Shown here piece after piece: positions 54,625 through 64,000 of a stretch of DNA of 64,000 bases. Every line of letters starts with the position of its first letter. Position 1 is the stretch's first letter. This stretch comes from Limnomonas spitsbergensis. Its lineage: Eukaryota; Chlorophyta; Chlorophyceae; Chlamydomonadales. The position numbers were made by a program, and so were the translations under genes. The DNA lies in NCBI GenBank assembly GCA_037349105.1, contig JAYJMM010000117.1, forward strand, positions 930,001 to 994,000, in the 5' to 3' direction. Under the pieces are notes generated by a model, which searched no databases, was not told the origin of the DNA, and worked only from the letters and a program-made list of their open reading frames with translations.

Positions 54625-55165
54625 ATGACTATTCATAAGGTCTCAAGTCAGTCGGAGTACGGTAATAGTTAAGAGAAACCTTCTCGTGTTGAATCTCCTT
54701 GACCTCGCCGTCGTCATGGTTGACCTTGATATAAATCAGCTTCTCCTTGGTCCTGTCCCCTACCCAGCTCCTGTCCACCTCCTCTCTCACCCCCCCTTCC
54801 TCCTTGGTCCCCATGTCCCCTACCCAACTCCTGTTCACCTCCTATCTCGCCCACACACACCCCTTCCTCCTCCTTAGTCCCCAAGTCCCCAACTCCTGTC
54901 CACCTCTTGTAGCAACACTGCATCGCCAGCGATGTCTTCGCCCACCACGACGGACTCCAGATTGTTCCAAACTCACTTAATCTTATTCGGCTCAGCACAC
55001 AAAGCCTCAGGCTCCCACTTGTTCCCTAAGCGCATTTGCCTACCATTGTCAAGAAAAATACTGGTAGCTCTTTTTACTTTCTTAGGGGCCATGCCATGCA
55101 AGTATGCAACACGAGCATTACTATAGTACCAATACAGAATGTAACGTCTGCGCTTGTTTCACAAG
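54625..55165 (-). CDS. Possible spliced gene fragment, unrecognised
   Basis: On the minus strand, 55165-54970 encodes a protein-like stretch (YILYWYYSNARVAYLHGM, KWEPEALCAEPNKIK) and runs into TGA; about 54965-54905 gives LESVVVGEDIAGDAVLLQ. Positions 54752-54629 give a terminal KEKLIYIKVNHDDGEVKEI ending RPYE and a stop. A donor can be placed after the LLQ codons and an acceptor before KEKL. The TGA between the first two stretches either lies in a very short intron or marks a pseudogene. No family recognised. Between the last two parts lie three repeats derived from the junctions. Confidence 0.35.
54755..54905 (-). repeat. Junction-derived repeat in a minus-strand intron
   Basis: About three copies of a 60-85 bp segment contain GGTGGACAGGAGNTGGG and GGGGACCAAGGAG. 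The first motif matches the donor edge and the last the acceptor edge of the flanking candidate exons. Confidence 0.6.
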
Positions 55166-55329
55166 TAGCCGAAGTACCTGAAATTCCATATTTCCACGTT
55201 TTCAGTCGCGACATTCAGGATTTCCCCGACTTGGTATCAAGTATATCATATAAGCCGAATGATAATATATATGATCATGTATATTATGCTTAATATACTA
55301 TATAATAACATGAGATCATATTGCCGATG

Positions 55330-55665
55330 CCTAGGTATGTCATTTTGCGAGTCATCGCTGTGGTCCACTCCGACAGCCCCGGCCTGACCAAGGCAGCTGA
55401 CATCTATCAGGCGGCGTGGATGTGGGTGGACATGAGTTTCAAGCTAGTGGCGTACTGGCTGTTGCTGGAGATCTTGAACGAGGCTAGGCGCTACATGTTC
55501 CTCACCTGGCTGGGCTTCGACAGCTCGCCGGAAGAAGGTGCGGTCAGCGATAAGAAGGCGCCCCCGTTCATATCTGATGCACTTGGCCGAATCCTTCACG
55601 CCTTCACGCCCCTACCGCACTTCGCGACTCTCCCGCCGCTTCCTCTGTCACACATCCGCTTGTAG
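55330..55665 (+). CDS. Possible exon of an unrecognised membrane protein
   Basis: An open stretch of about 110 codons; the convincing part is KAADIYQAAWMWVDMSFK followed by a hydrophobic VAYWLLLEIL and RRYMFLTWLGF. A possible donor (GAAGAAGGTGCGG) lies near 55540. After that the frame is Pro/Leu-rich. No homologous family comes to mind and no flanking exon could be joined, so it may be a gene fragment. Confidence 0.3.
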   Translation, partial: PRYVILRVIAVVHSDSPGLTKAADIYQAAWMWVDMSFKLVAYWLLLEILNEARRYMFLTWLGFDSSPEEGAVSDKKAPPFISDALGRILHAFTPLPHFATLPPLPLSHIRL

Positions 55666-57655
55666 ATCAGGTCTTGAGGAGAAAATATGTACCCTATTTG
55701 CCAGGGTGAATTCGGGGGGGAATTCTTTTTGGTCATTGGGTGTTGCCTATACGTGCACACACCCCTTTCAAGTTATCCCCACCTCTTAACCCCCCCTCCT
55801 CTTATTCATTCCCCCCCCTAGCCCCTTGGTAAACAAACATTTCCCATGGGACCATGGTAAACATGTTCCTATTTTTTCCATTTAGAAAGCATAGACCCTG
55901 TTTACATTGTTTTCTTGACACACTGACCTCCACCTATCTCGACAGGCTACAAGCAAGCCCCAATCCCAATATGTATTCTCCACATAACCTTGCCGCAGAT
56001 GTTATTGCAACAGGGCCCGAGAATGTTTTAAGGTAGGATGTTGTGTGAGTGGGTAGGTGTTTGTCGCTCGGCCGGTCGAAATAAAAAACACCCTTATGGG
56101 CCCTAGGTAGGATGTTGAGTGAGTGGGTAGGTGTTCGTCGCTCGGCCGGTCGGAAAAAAAAACTTGTGGGCCTTCAAGGTGTTGCCACGGATTTTTTGTT
56201 GAAGTATGCCCTGGCGCCCTGCCCCCTTTCACCCCCCCTCCCCCCATGTCCCTCAGTCTTCCTCCACCACCTTGTTATTCCTGCCATGTCCATATTATTG
56301 TCTCCCTTTCCCCTCTCCCTTGTTTTTATGGCACACCCTTCCCATCCTGTCACCCGTTCTTGCCCTCAGTAAAGTTGGCTGGCGCTTCTCCTGCGCAACC
56401 ATCAAAACAACACCAAGCACTTGTGGCATGTCCATGCCCCATTTCACCGCCCCCCCCCCTCCCCCCGGACCCAGCATACAGCTGCCGCCGACCCTCGCAT
56501 GTGTGAGTGGTGCTGATGGCCAGGACGGGCCCAGCTCTGACCTTGATTGAAGTGGCATGCCCTTGACCCTGGAACCTTCAATAAAATCCCTGTTTTGAAT
56601 GCTAGCCACGGCGACCTCCTACCTGATTCACACTCCACCCTTCCCCTTAAGGCATGCCCTCCTTTCTTGGCTGCATGGGCATCATGCGCAGGTACAAGGG
56701 TGTCCAACCTGGGCTGGGTTGTGGAACGCGGTGCAGGGAATGAGCTACGGCACTATATTCATTGCTTTGTCATCAAGGCATGATAGGTGTACCCTATGTG
56801 CTCAAAGAGGTGCCGGGCCTTCCATGCACAACGGGTCATATGCCGTCATGTGCTCCATGCACAGCTGGCAATACCGCCTGGTTTTCCCTGTAGCTGGCAA
56901 TATACCACTTCCCTATCTATAGCTGGCAATATGCTGCCAGGTGCTCCCTACACCGATGGCAATGTGCCGCCATGTGTACTCTGTTCAGCTGGCAGTGTGC
57001 CGCCATGTATTTTGTACATAATGGACGCGCGCATATAAGCCATATCTGTATTAGTAGGAGTAGGCAAGGCAATAACGTCATGTACACAAGGCAATGTACA
57101 TCCAGGTGTGTCGCATCGTTTTATTTGCCAGTTTAGATGATCTGCACTTGGACGGCATGCATAACATTGTGTCTACATGAACGGAAAGGCATATCCGGCT
57201 GACTCTTGTTTAAGCTTGTTAATTTCGTTAAGATACAAACAAGTGTGGTGCACCTAATAAATTATTTCAGAACCGTTGGATGCTCCCGTTTGGAAGGGTC
57301 CAGATGTTCGTATTTACGCAACACAGACCTTGGGAAGGCATGGCCGGTAGTTGTGGGTTGTATTTATACGGCATCGCTATGGTCCTTGTACATGGCTTGA
57401 TATGGTTTCACGGTCGAGAGGTTATCTTTCGTGTTGATGCTTTATAAGCCGGGGGGGTACGAAGAGAGCCCTCCGATGACTTGCTAGATAAATGTCACGG
57501 CCATGGAACATTGCAACGTACGCATACGGTAGTCTCATGTTATCCACCTGTCACCCATGACATTAGCATGTCAACCGTAACTGCCAGCCGCAACTGCTTA
57601 ACTGCCGAACCAATCATCTCAACTGACATGACCGTCTTAGGGCCCAATTCCACCA
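55666..57655. other. No gene recognised; small duplications
   Basis: A two-copy tandem repeat of about 75 bp (GTCGCTCGGCCGGTCG) lies at 56030-56165. About 45-bp repeats with AGCTGGCAATATGC variants lie at 56860-57010. C-rich tracts at 56220-56470 generate spurious Pro-rich ORFs. Confidence 0.45.
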
Positions 57656-57659
57656 CCGC

Positions 57660-58430
57660 CTCCCTGCCCCCCAAATGTGCTGCTTGCATGCTACACCACC
57701 GCCCTCCTGTCCCCCTAATACGCTGCTTGCGTGCTACGCCACCGCCCCCCTGCTCCCGTAATGCACTGCTTGCATGCTACACCACCGCCCCCTTGCCCCC
57801 CTCATGCGCTGCTTGGATTCTGCACCACCGCCCCCCACCCTAAGGCGCTGCTTGCATGCCATACCACCGCCTCCTTGCCCCCTTAATGCGCTGCTTGGAT
57901 TCTGCACCACCGCGCCCCACCCTTATGCGCTGCTTGCATGATGCACCACCGCGGCCCCCCCTTATGTGCTGCTTGCATGCTATACCACCGCCCCCTTGCC
58001 CCCCTAATGCGCTGCTTGGATTTTGCCCCACTGCCCCACCCTAATGCGCTGCTTGCATGATGCACCACCGCGGCCCCCCCCCTAATGTGCTGCTTGCACG
58101 CTTCACCACTGCCCCCTTGCCCCCCTAGTACGCTGCTTGCATGCTACACCACCGCCCCCTGCCCCCCTAATGCGCTGCTGGCATTCTGCACCACCGCGCG
58201 CTACCCTAATGCGCTTCTTACATGCTCCACCACCGCATCACTGCCCCCCTTATGCGCTTCCTGCATGCCGCACCACCGCATCCCCCCCCCCTACCGTAAT
58301 GTGCTTTATGCATAATGCACCACCGCAGCCCCATTTAATGCGCTGCTCTTATGCTACATCACCGCCGCCCTACCCCCCAAATGTGCTGCTTGCATGCTAC
58401 ACCACCGCCCTCCGGTCCCCCTAATAGAGA
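57660..58430. repeat. About 40-46-bp tandem array, forward part
   Basis: Some 18 diverged units are built on ATGCGCTGCTTGCATGC and ACACCACCGCCCCC. The overlapping Cys/Pro-rich ORFs in several frames are artefacts of the repeat. Confidence 0.93.
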
Positions 58431-58645
58431 GGGGTGGTGTTGCAGCACGCAAGCAGCGCATTGGTGGGGCAGGAGGGTGGTGGCTGGTATAGCATGCATG
58501 CAGCACATCAGGGGGTGGTGGTGCAGCGTGCAAGTAGTGCTTTAGGGGGGCAGGGGTGCAGTCGCAAGCAGCGCATTAGGGGGGCAAGGGTGCGGTGGTG
58601 CAGCATCCAGGCAGTTCTTGCTAGGGGTCAGGGGGGTGCGGTGGT
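58431..58645. repeat. Same array in inverted orientation
   Basis: About five units in reverse complement (GCAAGCAGCGCATTAGGGG, GGTGGTGCAGCATGC). The switch of orientation at about 58430 makes a large inverted repeat. Confidence 0.9.
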
Positions 58646-59454
58646 GCAGCATGCAGGGCTGTAGGCAGCTCATGCTTGGGGTAGGCAGTGCTTCTGCATA
58701 TGCAGTGGGTGGCTTCGCTCTTGCCCCTGTTGGTTTTGCTTAGTATTGTTCCATGATTTCCCCCCTGTAACTACTCCGCACTGTTCCATCGCAATGGCGT
58801 CGATTTCTTTCTTAGCCGCATAGGCGCCAGCCGCAGTCCGATATCCTCCTCCTCCCCTGAGCACCAAGGCGTCTTCAAATAGCTCCTCAGCTATGGCATT
58901 TATAAATAACAATATAAACCACTGTATATAAGCGTGGATCAAGTCGCAGCAAAAGAAAAGTGGCTCAAATGTATGAAAGGAAGCGCGTAAGCACTGGCGT
59001 AAGGGGTGAAATGATTCACGCAGTGTCGACAATTCAAAAGTCGTCTTGGCACTGCTCAACCTTATAACACCCCTCTCAAAGTGGTTTATAATTGGTTTTC
59101 CTACATGTCTTAGTTCTGCACAAGTCTGCAGTTGAATGGTCATCCTAATGCATTTTTAAAATTCACAGGTAAACTATCGAGCCAAGATCTAGAGCCACAG
59201 TGTTAGTTGTCATTGCATTGCGGTCACTGACTGGCAGCCAATTCTGCCATGATAAAGTGGCTTGCTTCCCCAATGTTGTCCATGGGCATAAGGGCATCCA
59301 CTTATGTAACTGATTTCAGATCAAACGGTGCGGACGAGGCCACGGCCCATGCCGCATTGTTTCCTTAACCTACACGCCCATGCATGGTACAGCTTTCTTT
59401 CTTTCTGTCTAAGGGCCAGAAAGAAAGAAAACTACGCTCCGTGGGGGGCATGAG
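58646..59454. other. No gene established; one minus-strand ORF
   Basis: A 157-codon minus-strand ORF (58670-59143) has one protein-like part (INAIAEELFEDALVLRGG, AAKKEIDAIAMEQ) but no recognised domain or clear splice sites. Confidence 0.3.
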
Positions 59455-60229
59455 AGTTAAGAAAACAACGCAGCCTGGGCCGAAGCCACATCCGCGCCGT
59501 TATCATGAGAGAAAAGACACGTCAACGGCACCACAACGTTGCGCTCCATGGTGAAACATCGGGCTGATGCCTTCAATGCGTGGTTGTCGCAGCTTGAGGA
59601 GAGGGAGGACTTGTGGTCACTGGTCAGCGTGGCTGGCCATGCATGTGGAGGCAATCGGGGGGCTACAACGCCGACAATTAGCCGGAGCTTGCACAACCGC
59701 CGCCTTTTGACAATCGATGCAAGGCAGGATGCTCAAATCCTTGGCTGTCAGAGGCAGGCGGCTTCGAGGTCGGGTCGCTGCCCCCTCTACGCCGCTTGCA
59801 AGGGCTATTTATCCAGAGGCTGCCTATGTGAATTACTTGCGCATGGAGGTCATGGAGCGGCATGGAGCGGCGTGCAAGGCTGGGAATGACGCCAAGTTGG
59901 CCTTGCGCACTTAGATGACGGGCGGGGCGGCTGCGAACAAGGCAACCAAGGTTGCCAAGCGGCAGCTGGATTTCTATACAGAGGCGGATCGGCCCGGGGC
60001 ACCTATGGCAGGCCTAGCATCAGTAGGAGCACTGCGGCCACCTGCCCTAGTCGAGGGAGCCATAATGGCGGCTGCTGCGCCCCGGCCACAGCTGCAACAG
60101 CGGCGGCCCCAGGATTTCTGCCATTTTGGGCAAGGCTGCCAGAAGCTGGTCTCCAAGACTAGCATATGCAGGCATTGTGTCAAGGTTTGCCGTCAAGCAC
60201 AGGATCCAGCTTTAGCGAGCGGGGCATGA
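59455..60229 (+). pseudogene. Frameshifted element-like coding relic
   Basis: Three plus-strand pieces in different frames appear to belong together. About 59545-59755 gives WLSQLEEREDLWSLVSVAGH and RSLHNRRLLTIDARQDAQI. About 59775-59914 gives PEAAYVNYLRMEVMERHGAA and ends TAG. Positions 59915-60229 give FCHFGQGCQKLVSKTSICRHC near the end, a possible Cys/His zinc site. The family is unknown. The frame changes and internal stop suggest decay. A segment just upstream (59455-59515) is related to 14330-14385, as expected for a dispersed element. Confidence 0.4.
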
Positions 60230-63200
60230 GCGTTTGTGTGTGCGCAACACAAGCCTTCCAAGCCCAGGAAGAGGCCGGTTGCGTCCCCTTCGGCCTTTGA
60301 ATAGCTATGAGGTACGAGTTGGATCTTGCTGGATTGCTGTTGCACAATGCCCTTTTTGTTTCTTCGTCTTTCCTCCTTTTGACTGGTGGCCCAAGCAACA
60401 TGATGCACGAAGCCATGTTGGATGAAGGTTGATTTGTAGCTGATGAATACTGATATATACAAGAGATTCCAAGCAGGCCGCTTTACAATTGTTTATCGAA
60501 TGTTGTCACTTACTGCACATTGTACCGGCGTTTTGTCATGTTCTACCAGTAGCTGAATCGCACTGTAAGGAACCGTGGACCTATTGGACACCTCCTTTGT
60601 TGCTTTGCATAATGCACCGGAAATGATTGTCATTGGCGGCAGTTGCATGGGGCACCAGTAGCTGAAACGGTCTGAAATGAACTATGGATTATTAGCATAC
60701 TGATATGCAACTGTTTTCATTCGTTTTCTCATGTTGCATGGTCACTCGGTGCACCAGTACTACGGTATTTCATAATATGTGCATGGTAGAATGGTAGATG
60801 TCCAGTAACCAGAGATGCATACCTTAATTAAGCAGACCCAGGGTCCAGGGCAAAAAATGCCCGATACCTCCCCCTCTCCCCCCTAATACGCTGCCTTATA
60901 AACATCCTTCGTCAACGTCGACATCTGGAAAACTCTCCTGCCTATTGTTGCCCTGAACCCCTTGACCACCAGGTTTTTGTCTCCCGGTGTACGGCATTTA
61001 AAATCCCGTATTCATCAAGCCACGCTCAGGCGTTTTCTTGCTTTCCTTCTAAGAACAGAGGGAGTCAATTCAAGGCAACAACGCATGCAGCTCATCCGGG
61101 AGCGGGGTTCCAAACTTGCATGCCCCTCGCAGAACACACCTGGTTTGCCTCCTCAGCTCAGTGGCCTTGCACAAAGTCGGCATACCGGTAGTCGCTATGT
61201 AGTGAGTGCTCACTCATGACCTATGTTGGGCTTAGTCCCCCAGCTCGGCTTCTGGCCTAACCGCCCCATTGATATCAGCTCAGCTTCTGGCCCCTCAGCA
61301 GTGGCATCTGCAGTTCGAACACAGGGTTGTGCACCGAGGGCCACATATCTGGAGCCGCTGTGTGCAATGCAGCTTGCCGGCCCTGGCGACTCGGCATCAG
61401 GCTGGCCCACCACCTCTGCAATGGCATAACTGGGAAAGCCGCCTCGTCAACCTGTGGCTCAGTGCCCGAGCGGACCAGAGAGGCAGACCATGGTGGAATC
61501 GCTGATCCTTGTAGGCCCAACGTGCCCCTGGGAGTGGCTGCCTTCTCCTCCTCATCCGATGCCAAAAGACTCAGCTCTCGACCTGCACATGAAGACACGG
61601 CTCAGCGACATTCCAGCGAAAACCCTGCTGCACTCCGGCCTTATCATGTCAGGGTAGACAGACAGGGGGGCACAAGTATGGCTCATTATTGGAATATTGC
61701 ACGGGCACACATTTCAAGTCAGTCGTGTACATGCTGGACCATAGGGAGGGCCCGTGGAGAGAGAATCCGTCATGAAAAGGAACAAACACAGTTAGAGGGG
61801 GTCCTGGGGAAAACCCTGTTTGTTCCATGGTTCCCCTAGGATATCCCTCTCTTGCTAGGTGTTACAGTAAGTATGCCCCCCCCCCGCCCCTTTGTCAGGC
61901 TGGCCTGTCACGACATCATGCATGCATGTCATTCAGGCAGTCATCATCTACGATCCAGGTTTATGTCTGGTAGGATAGGCAAGGGCTAAGCAATGGGGCA
62001 GAGAAGTGTCCGAACTAGTTATTACCAGAACTCCAGAAGCAAGTTACGTCAACAAGGGTATTTGAGGCAGGACCGCATTCGCTAATATTCGTGAATCCCC
62101 TTGCACAAAGCTCATCATTTGAGCTTTCTAAGAAACAACCCATCCCATCCCACCTGTGGCGATTTTGAAGACCTTCCGGAGCTCCAGGATGACCATGACT
62201 ATTATCCCGATGTCAATCCTGATTTCTTCAAGTTGGTCCTCGTTTCTGAGCCAGTGCCTCTTTACTTTTCGCAGGAACGCTAAGCCCCATGGATGCATAG
62301 CGGTCGCAAGTACGTGTAAGGCCTGGAGGCGGCGAGGATCGTCGTGGTCGAGGTCGGGATGTATGAGCAAGGTCCAGGGCGCGCAAGGCATCTTCTGCGG
62401 CCACAACCTCGGGATATCCTTTTACATTTTAGCTGAAAGGAAAGCCATCGAACGAAGTAAGAACGGAGTAAGAAATCGTTGCTCTCCTTGCTTTGATTGC
62501 TGACGACCTTATTACATACGGTAGAGGAAGGAAGGAAAGTCGACAAATGTAGCAGTGACATTATTCTAACATCATACACGGTATGAGGAATATTACGGCA
62601 TACGTGTCAATTTTGGCTAATTTAGCCAAATGGATGCTCTTCGATTTCCTAGCTTCGCTCATCTGACGGGCTCGGTGGGCGCATTTCGGCCAGATGATTT
62701 CGACCTAATGAAAGCCTTTAAAGTCGAAATGTATCGAGGACCCCGATTTAGTAATAATGACGACAAACCCCGAAATAATATGTCGAGTATGATCGATGAC
62801 GAGCATGAGTGGGAGATGGACCGTAAGGTTATTAGGTCCCCATAGGCCTGGGCCAATACTAGTTGCCGGTCACGTCTCAGTCCTCATAGTAGGCCTGGGC
62901 CACCAATGGCTGTCCGGCAGCCGTCCGGCAGCCTCCTCAAGCGGGTCTGACACACCGATACACGTGAAATACAACCATGGCCCCACCCCTCCCCACATGC
63001 CAACGTGAGTGGAACATCCTTAGTTAAGGCATCTGTCCGATCATGCCTTGCGTAAAAAACACTGTCAAAATGACCCTGAGCTGATAACCCAGCTCAGTGG
63101 CCTAAGCATTGGTCTGAGGACTCCGATGTCTCTCAAGCCCTCCGCATCAGGAAAACGTTGCAGTCCTCAGCTCCAACAGAGGGGGTACCAATTTAAGCCC

Positions 63201-63286
63201 CCGCTCAGATGGGGTGCGCCAATCCTAGACCCCTGTCTGGTCAGACCACCAGGCCGTCGCAGTTGGTGTATCTGCTCACGTGAAGG
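60230..63286. other. No gene recognised
   Basis: Short ORFs only. The stretch 62150-62283 (plus) reads CGDFEDLPELQDDHDYYPD, and 62630-62845 has acidic, protein-like composition, but neither has recognisable domains or splice partners. Minor duplications occur at 62845-62935 (AGGCCTGGGCCA). Confidence 0.35.
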
Positions 63287-63535
63287 TTAGAGTGGTTTGA
63301 TGGGTAAGGCTTCAGGGTTAAGTGGCTGGATGGGTTAGGGTCCAGGGTTCAGTGGTTGGATGGGTAAGGGTTCAGGATTTAGTGGTTTGATGGGTTAGGG
63401 TTCATGGTTTAGTGGTTTGATGGGTTAGGGTTCAAGGTTCAAGTTGTATGGGTTAGGGTTCAGGATTAAGTGAATATATGGGTTCAGGTGTAGGGTTTAG
63501 TGGTTGGATGGGTTAGGGTTTAGGGTTACTGGTTT
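63287..63535. repeat. About 34-bp GGGTTAGGGTTCA-type tandem repeat
   Basis: Roughly seven units combine AGTGGTTTGATGGG with TTAGGGTTCAGG. It is telomere-like in motif but longer in period. Confidence 0.85.
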
Positions 63536-63574
63536 AATAAGTCAGGGAGCAGCTGTGGTATCAGCACAAGTTTA

Positions 63575-63625
63575 GGGTTTATGACAACACCTCTGGGCCA
63601 TGCTCAAAAGGCTCGGCCGCGTGGG
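63575..63625 (+). repeat. Dispersed ACACCTCTGGGCC-type element copy
   Basis: The motif ACACCTCTGGGCCATGCTC with AAAAGGCTCGGCC matches copies at 27187 and 30833 (same strand) and inverted ones at 26251 and 27104. Confidence 0.7.
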
Positions 63626-64000
63626 CAGATTTAAGATGAAGCGGTCTCATGGGCTAGGGTTCAGGGCTTCGAGGTTTATTGGGTTAATGGTCTGGGTGGG
63701 GGAGCGAGCAAGGGAGGAACGGAAGTGGAATGTGTAGCCGAGATTTGAACACTCACCTTGAATTAAAGCTTGCTAATATGCTCTTAGCCCTTGCCCTGAT
63801 GTATATCCCGCCCCCCCCCTGGCCACGACCAACCCTTGACAGGCCGTCGCCGACATATTCTTGCTTTTGCATTTTTTTGCATGACCTATTTTCCCCATCC
63901 ACCTACACTGCCTTCATGTTGTCCATTTCTAACCTGACTCGTGGTATGGGTTTCAAATCAAAATGCCGCGGAGTCCTTCATTTCCAGCAGCTTGACCATC
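63626..64000. other. No gene recognised at right edge
   Basis: Only short ORFs and GGGTTAGGGTT-like fragments. I see nothing else in it. Confidence 0.4.

Noticed and set aside
57481..58664. Cys/Pro/His-rich ORFs
   Set aside because: They are readings of the 40-46-bp tandem array and its inverted part.

Overview
The window looks like nuclear DNA of a chlamydomonadalean green alga. Evidence: spliced genes with GT/AG introns, a nuclear gene for a plastid ribosomal protein with an N-terminal presequence, a land-plant-like TMEM33 homologue, many CCCTAA-type motifs, GC-rich exons, Ala/Gln-rich proteins and introns filled with minisatellites. A Haematococcus-like alga is my best guess, but nothing here proves the species. 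I saw no rRNA, tRNA or CRISPR array.

Layout. (1) 577-14288, minus strand: an ABCG-type ABC transporter, of which six exons covering the start of the nucleotide-binding domain can be read. Walker A is split by a 8.9 kb intron carrying about 7.4 kb of a 56-bp satellite, and the gene runs off the left edge. (2) 16281-16811, minus: a small putative membrane protein. (3) 17233-25770, plus: a complete eight-exon TMEM33/Pom33-family gene (350 aa), divergent from (2). (4) 28608-30243, plus: a complete three-exon gene for plastid ribosomal protein bL27. (5) 31604-37642, plus: a two-exon gene for a 1557-aa low-complexity protein ending in three CCCH zinc fingers arranged as in the ZC3H4/6/8 family. (6) 41599-49718: a young LTR retroelement (two 798-bp LTRs) that encodes Gag and a retropepsin-like domain on the minus strand and shows no recognisable reverse transcriptase or integrase. 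(7) 51.0-53.5 kb: two ORFs that look transposon-derived. (8) 54.6-64 kb: poorly defined exons, MITE-like elements, an inverted tandem array and degenerate coding relics.

The most striking pattern is that introns of nearly every multi-exon gene carry partial tandem copies of the adjacent exon edge, including the splice site. Copy number runs from one or two to about 29 (TMEM33 intron 6). In the ABCG gene the giant satellite begins next to such decoy copies. This suggests that splice junctions seed intronic minisatellites in this genome. A second notable point is the retroelement: gag and protease lie in one frame separated by a single UGA followed by CGG, a context known from leaky stop codons.

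Most long ORFs between 1.6 and 12.1 kb and between 22 and 24.4 kb are artefacts of tandem repeats and are not reported as genes.
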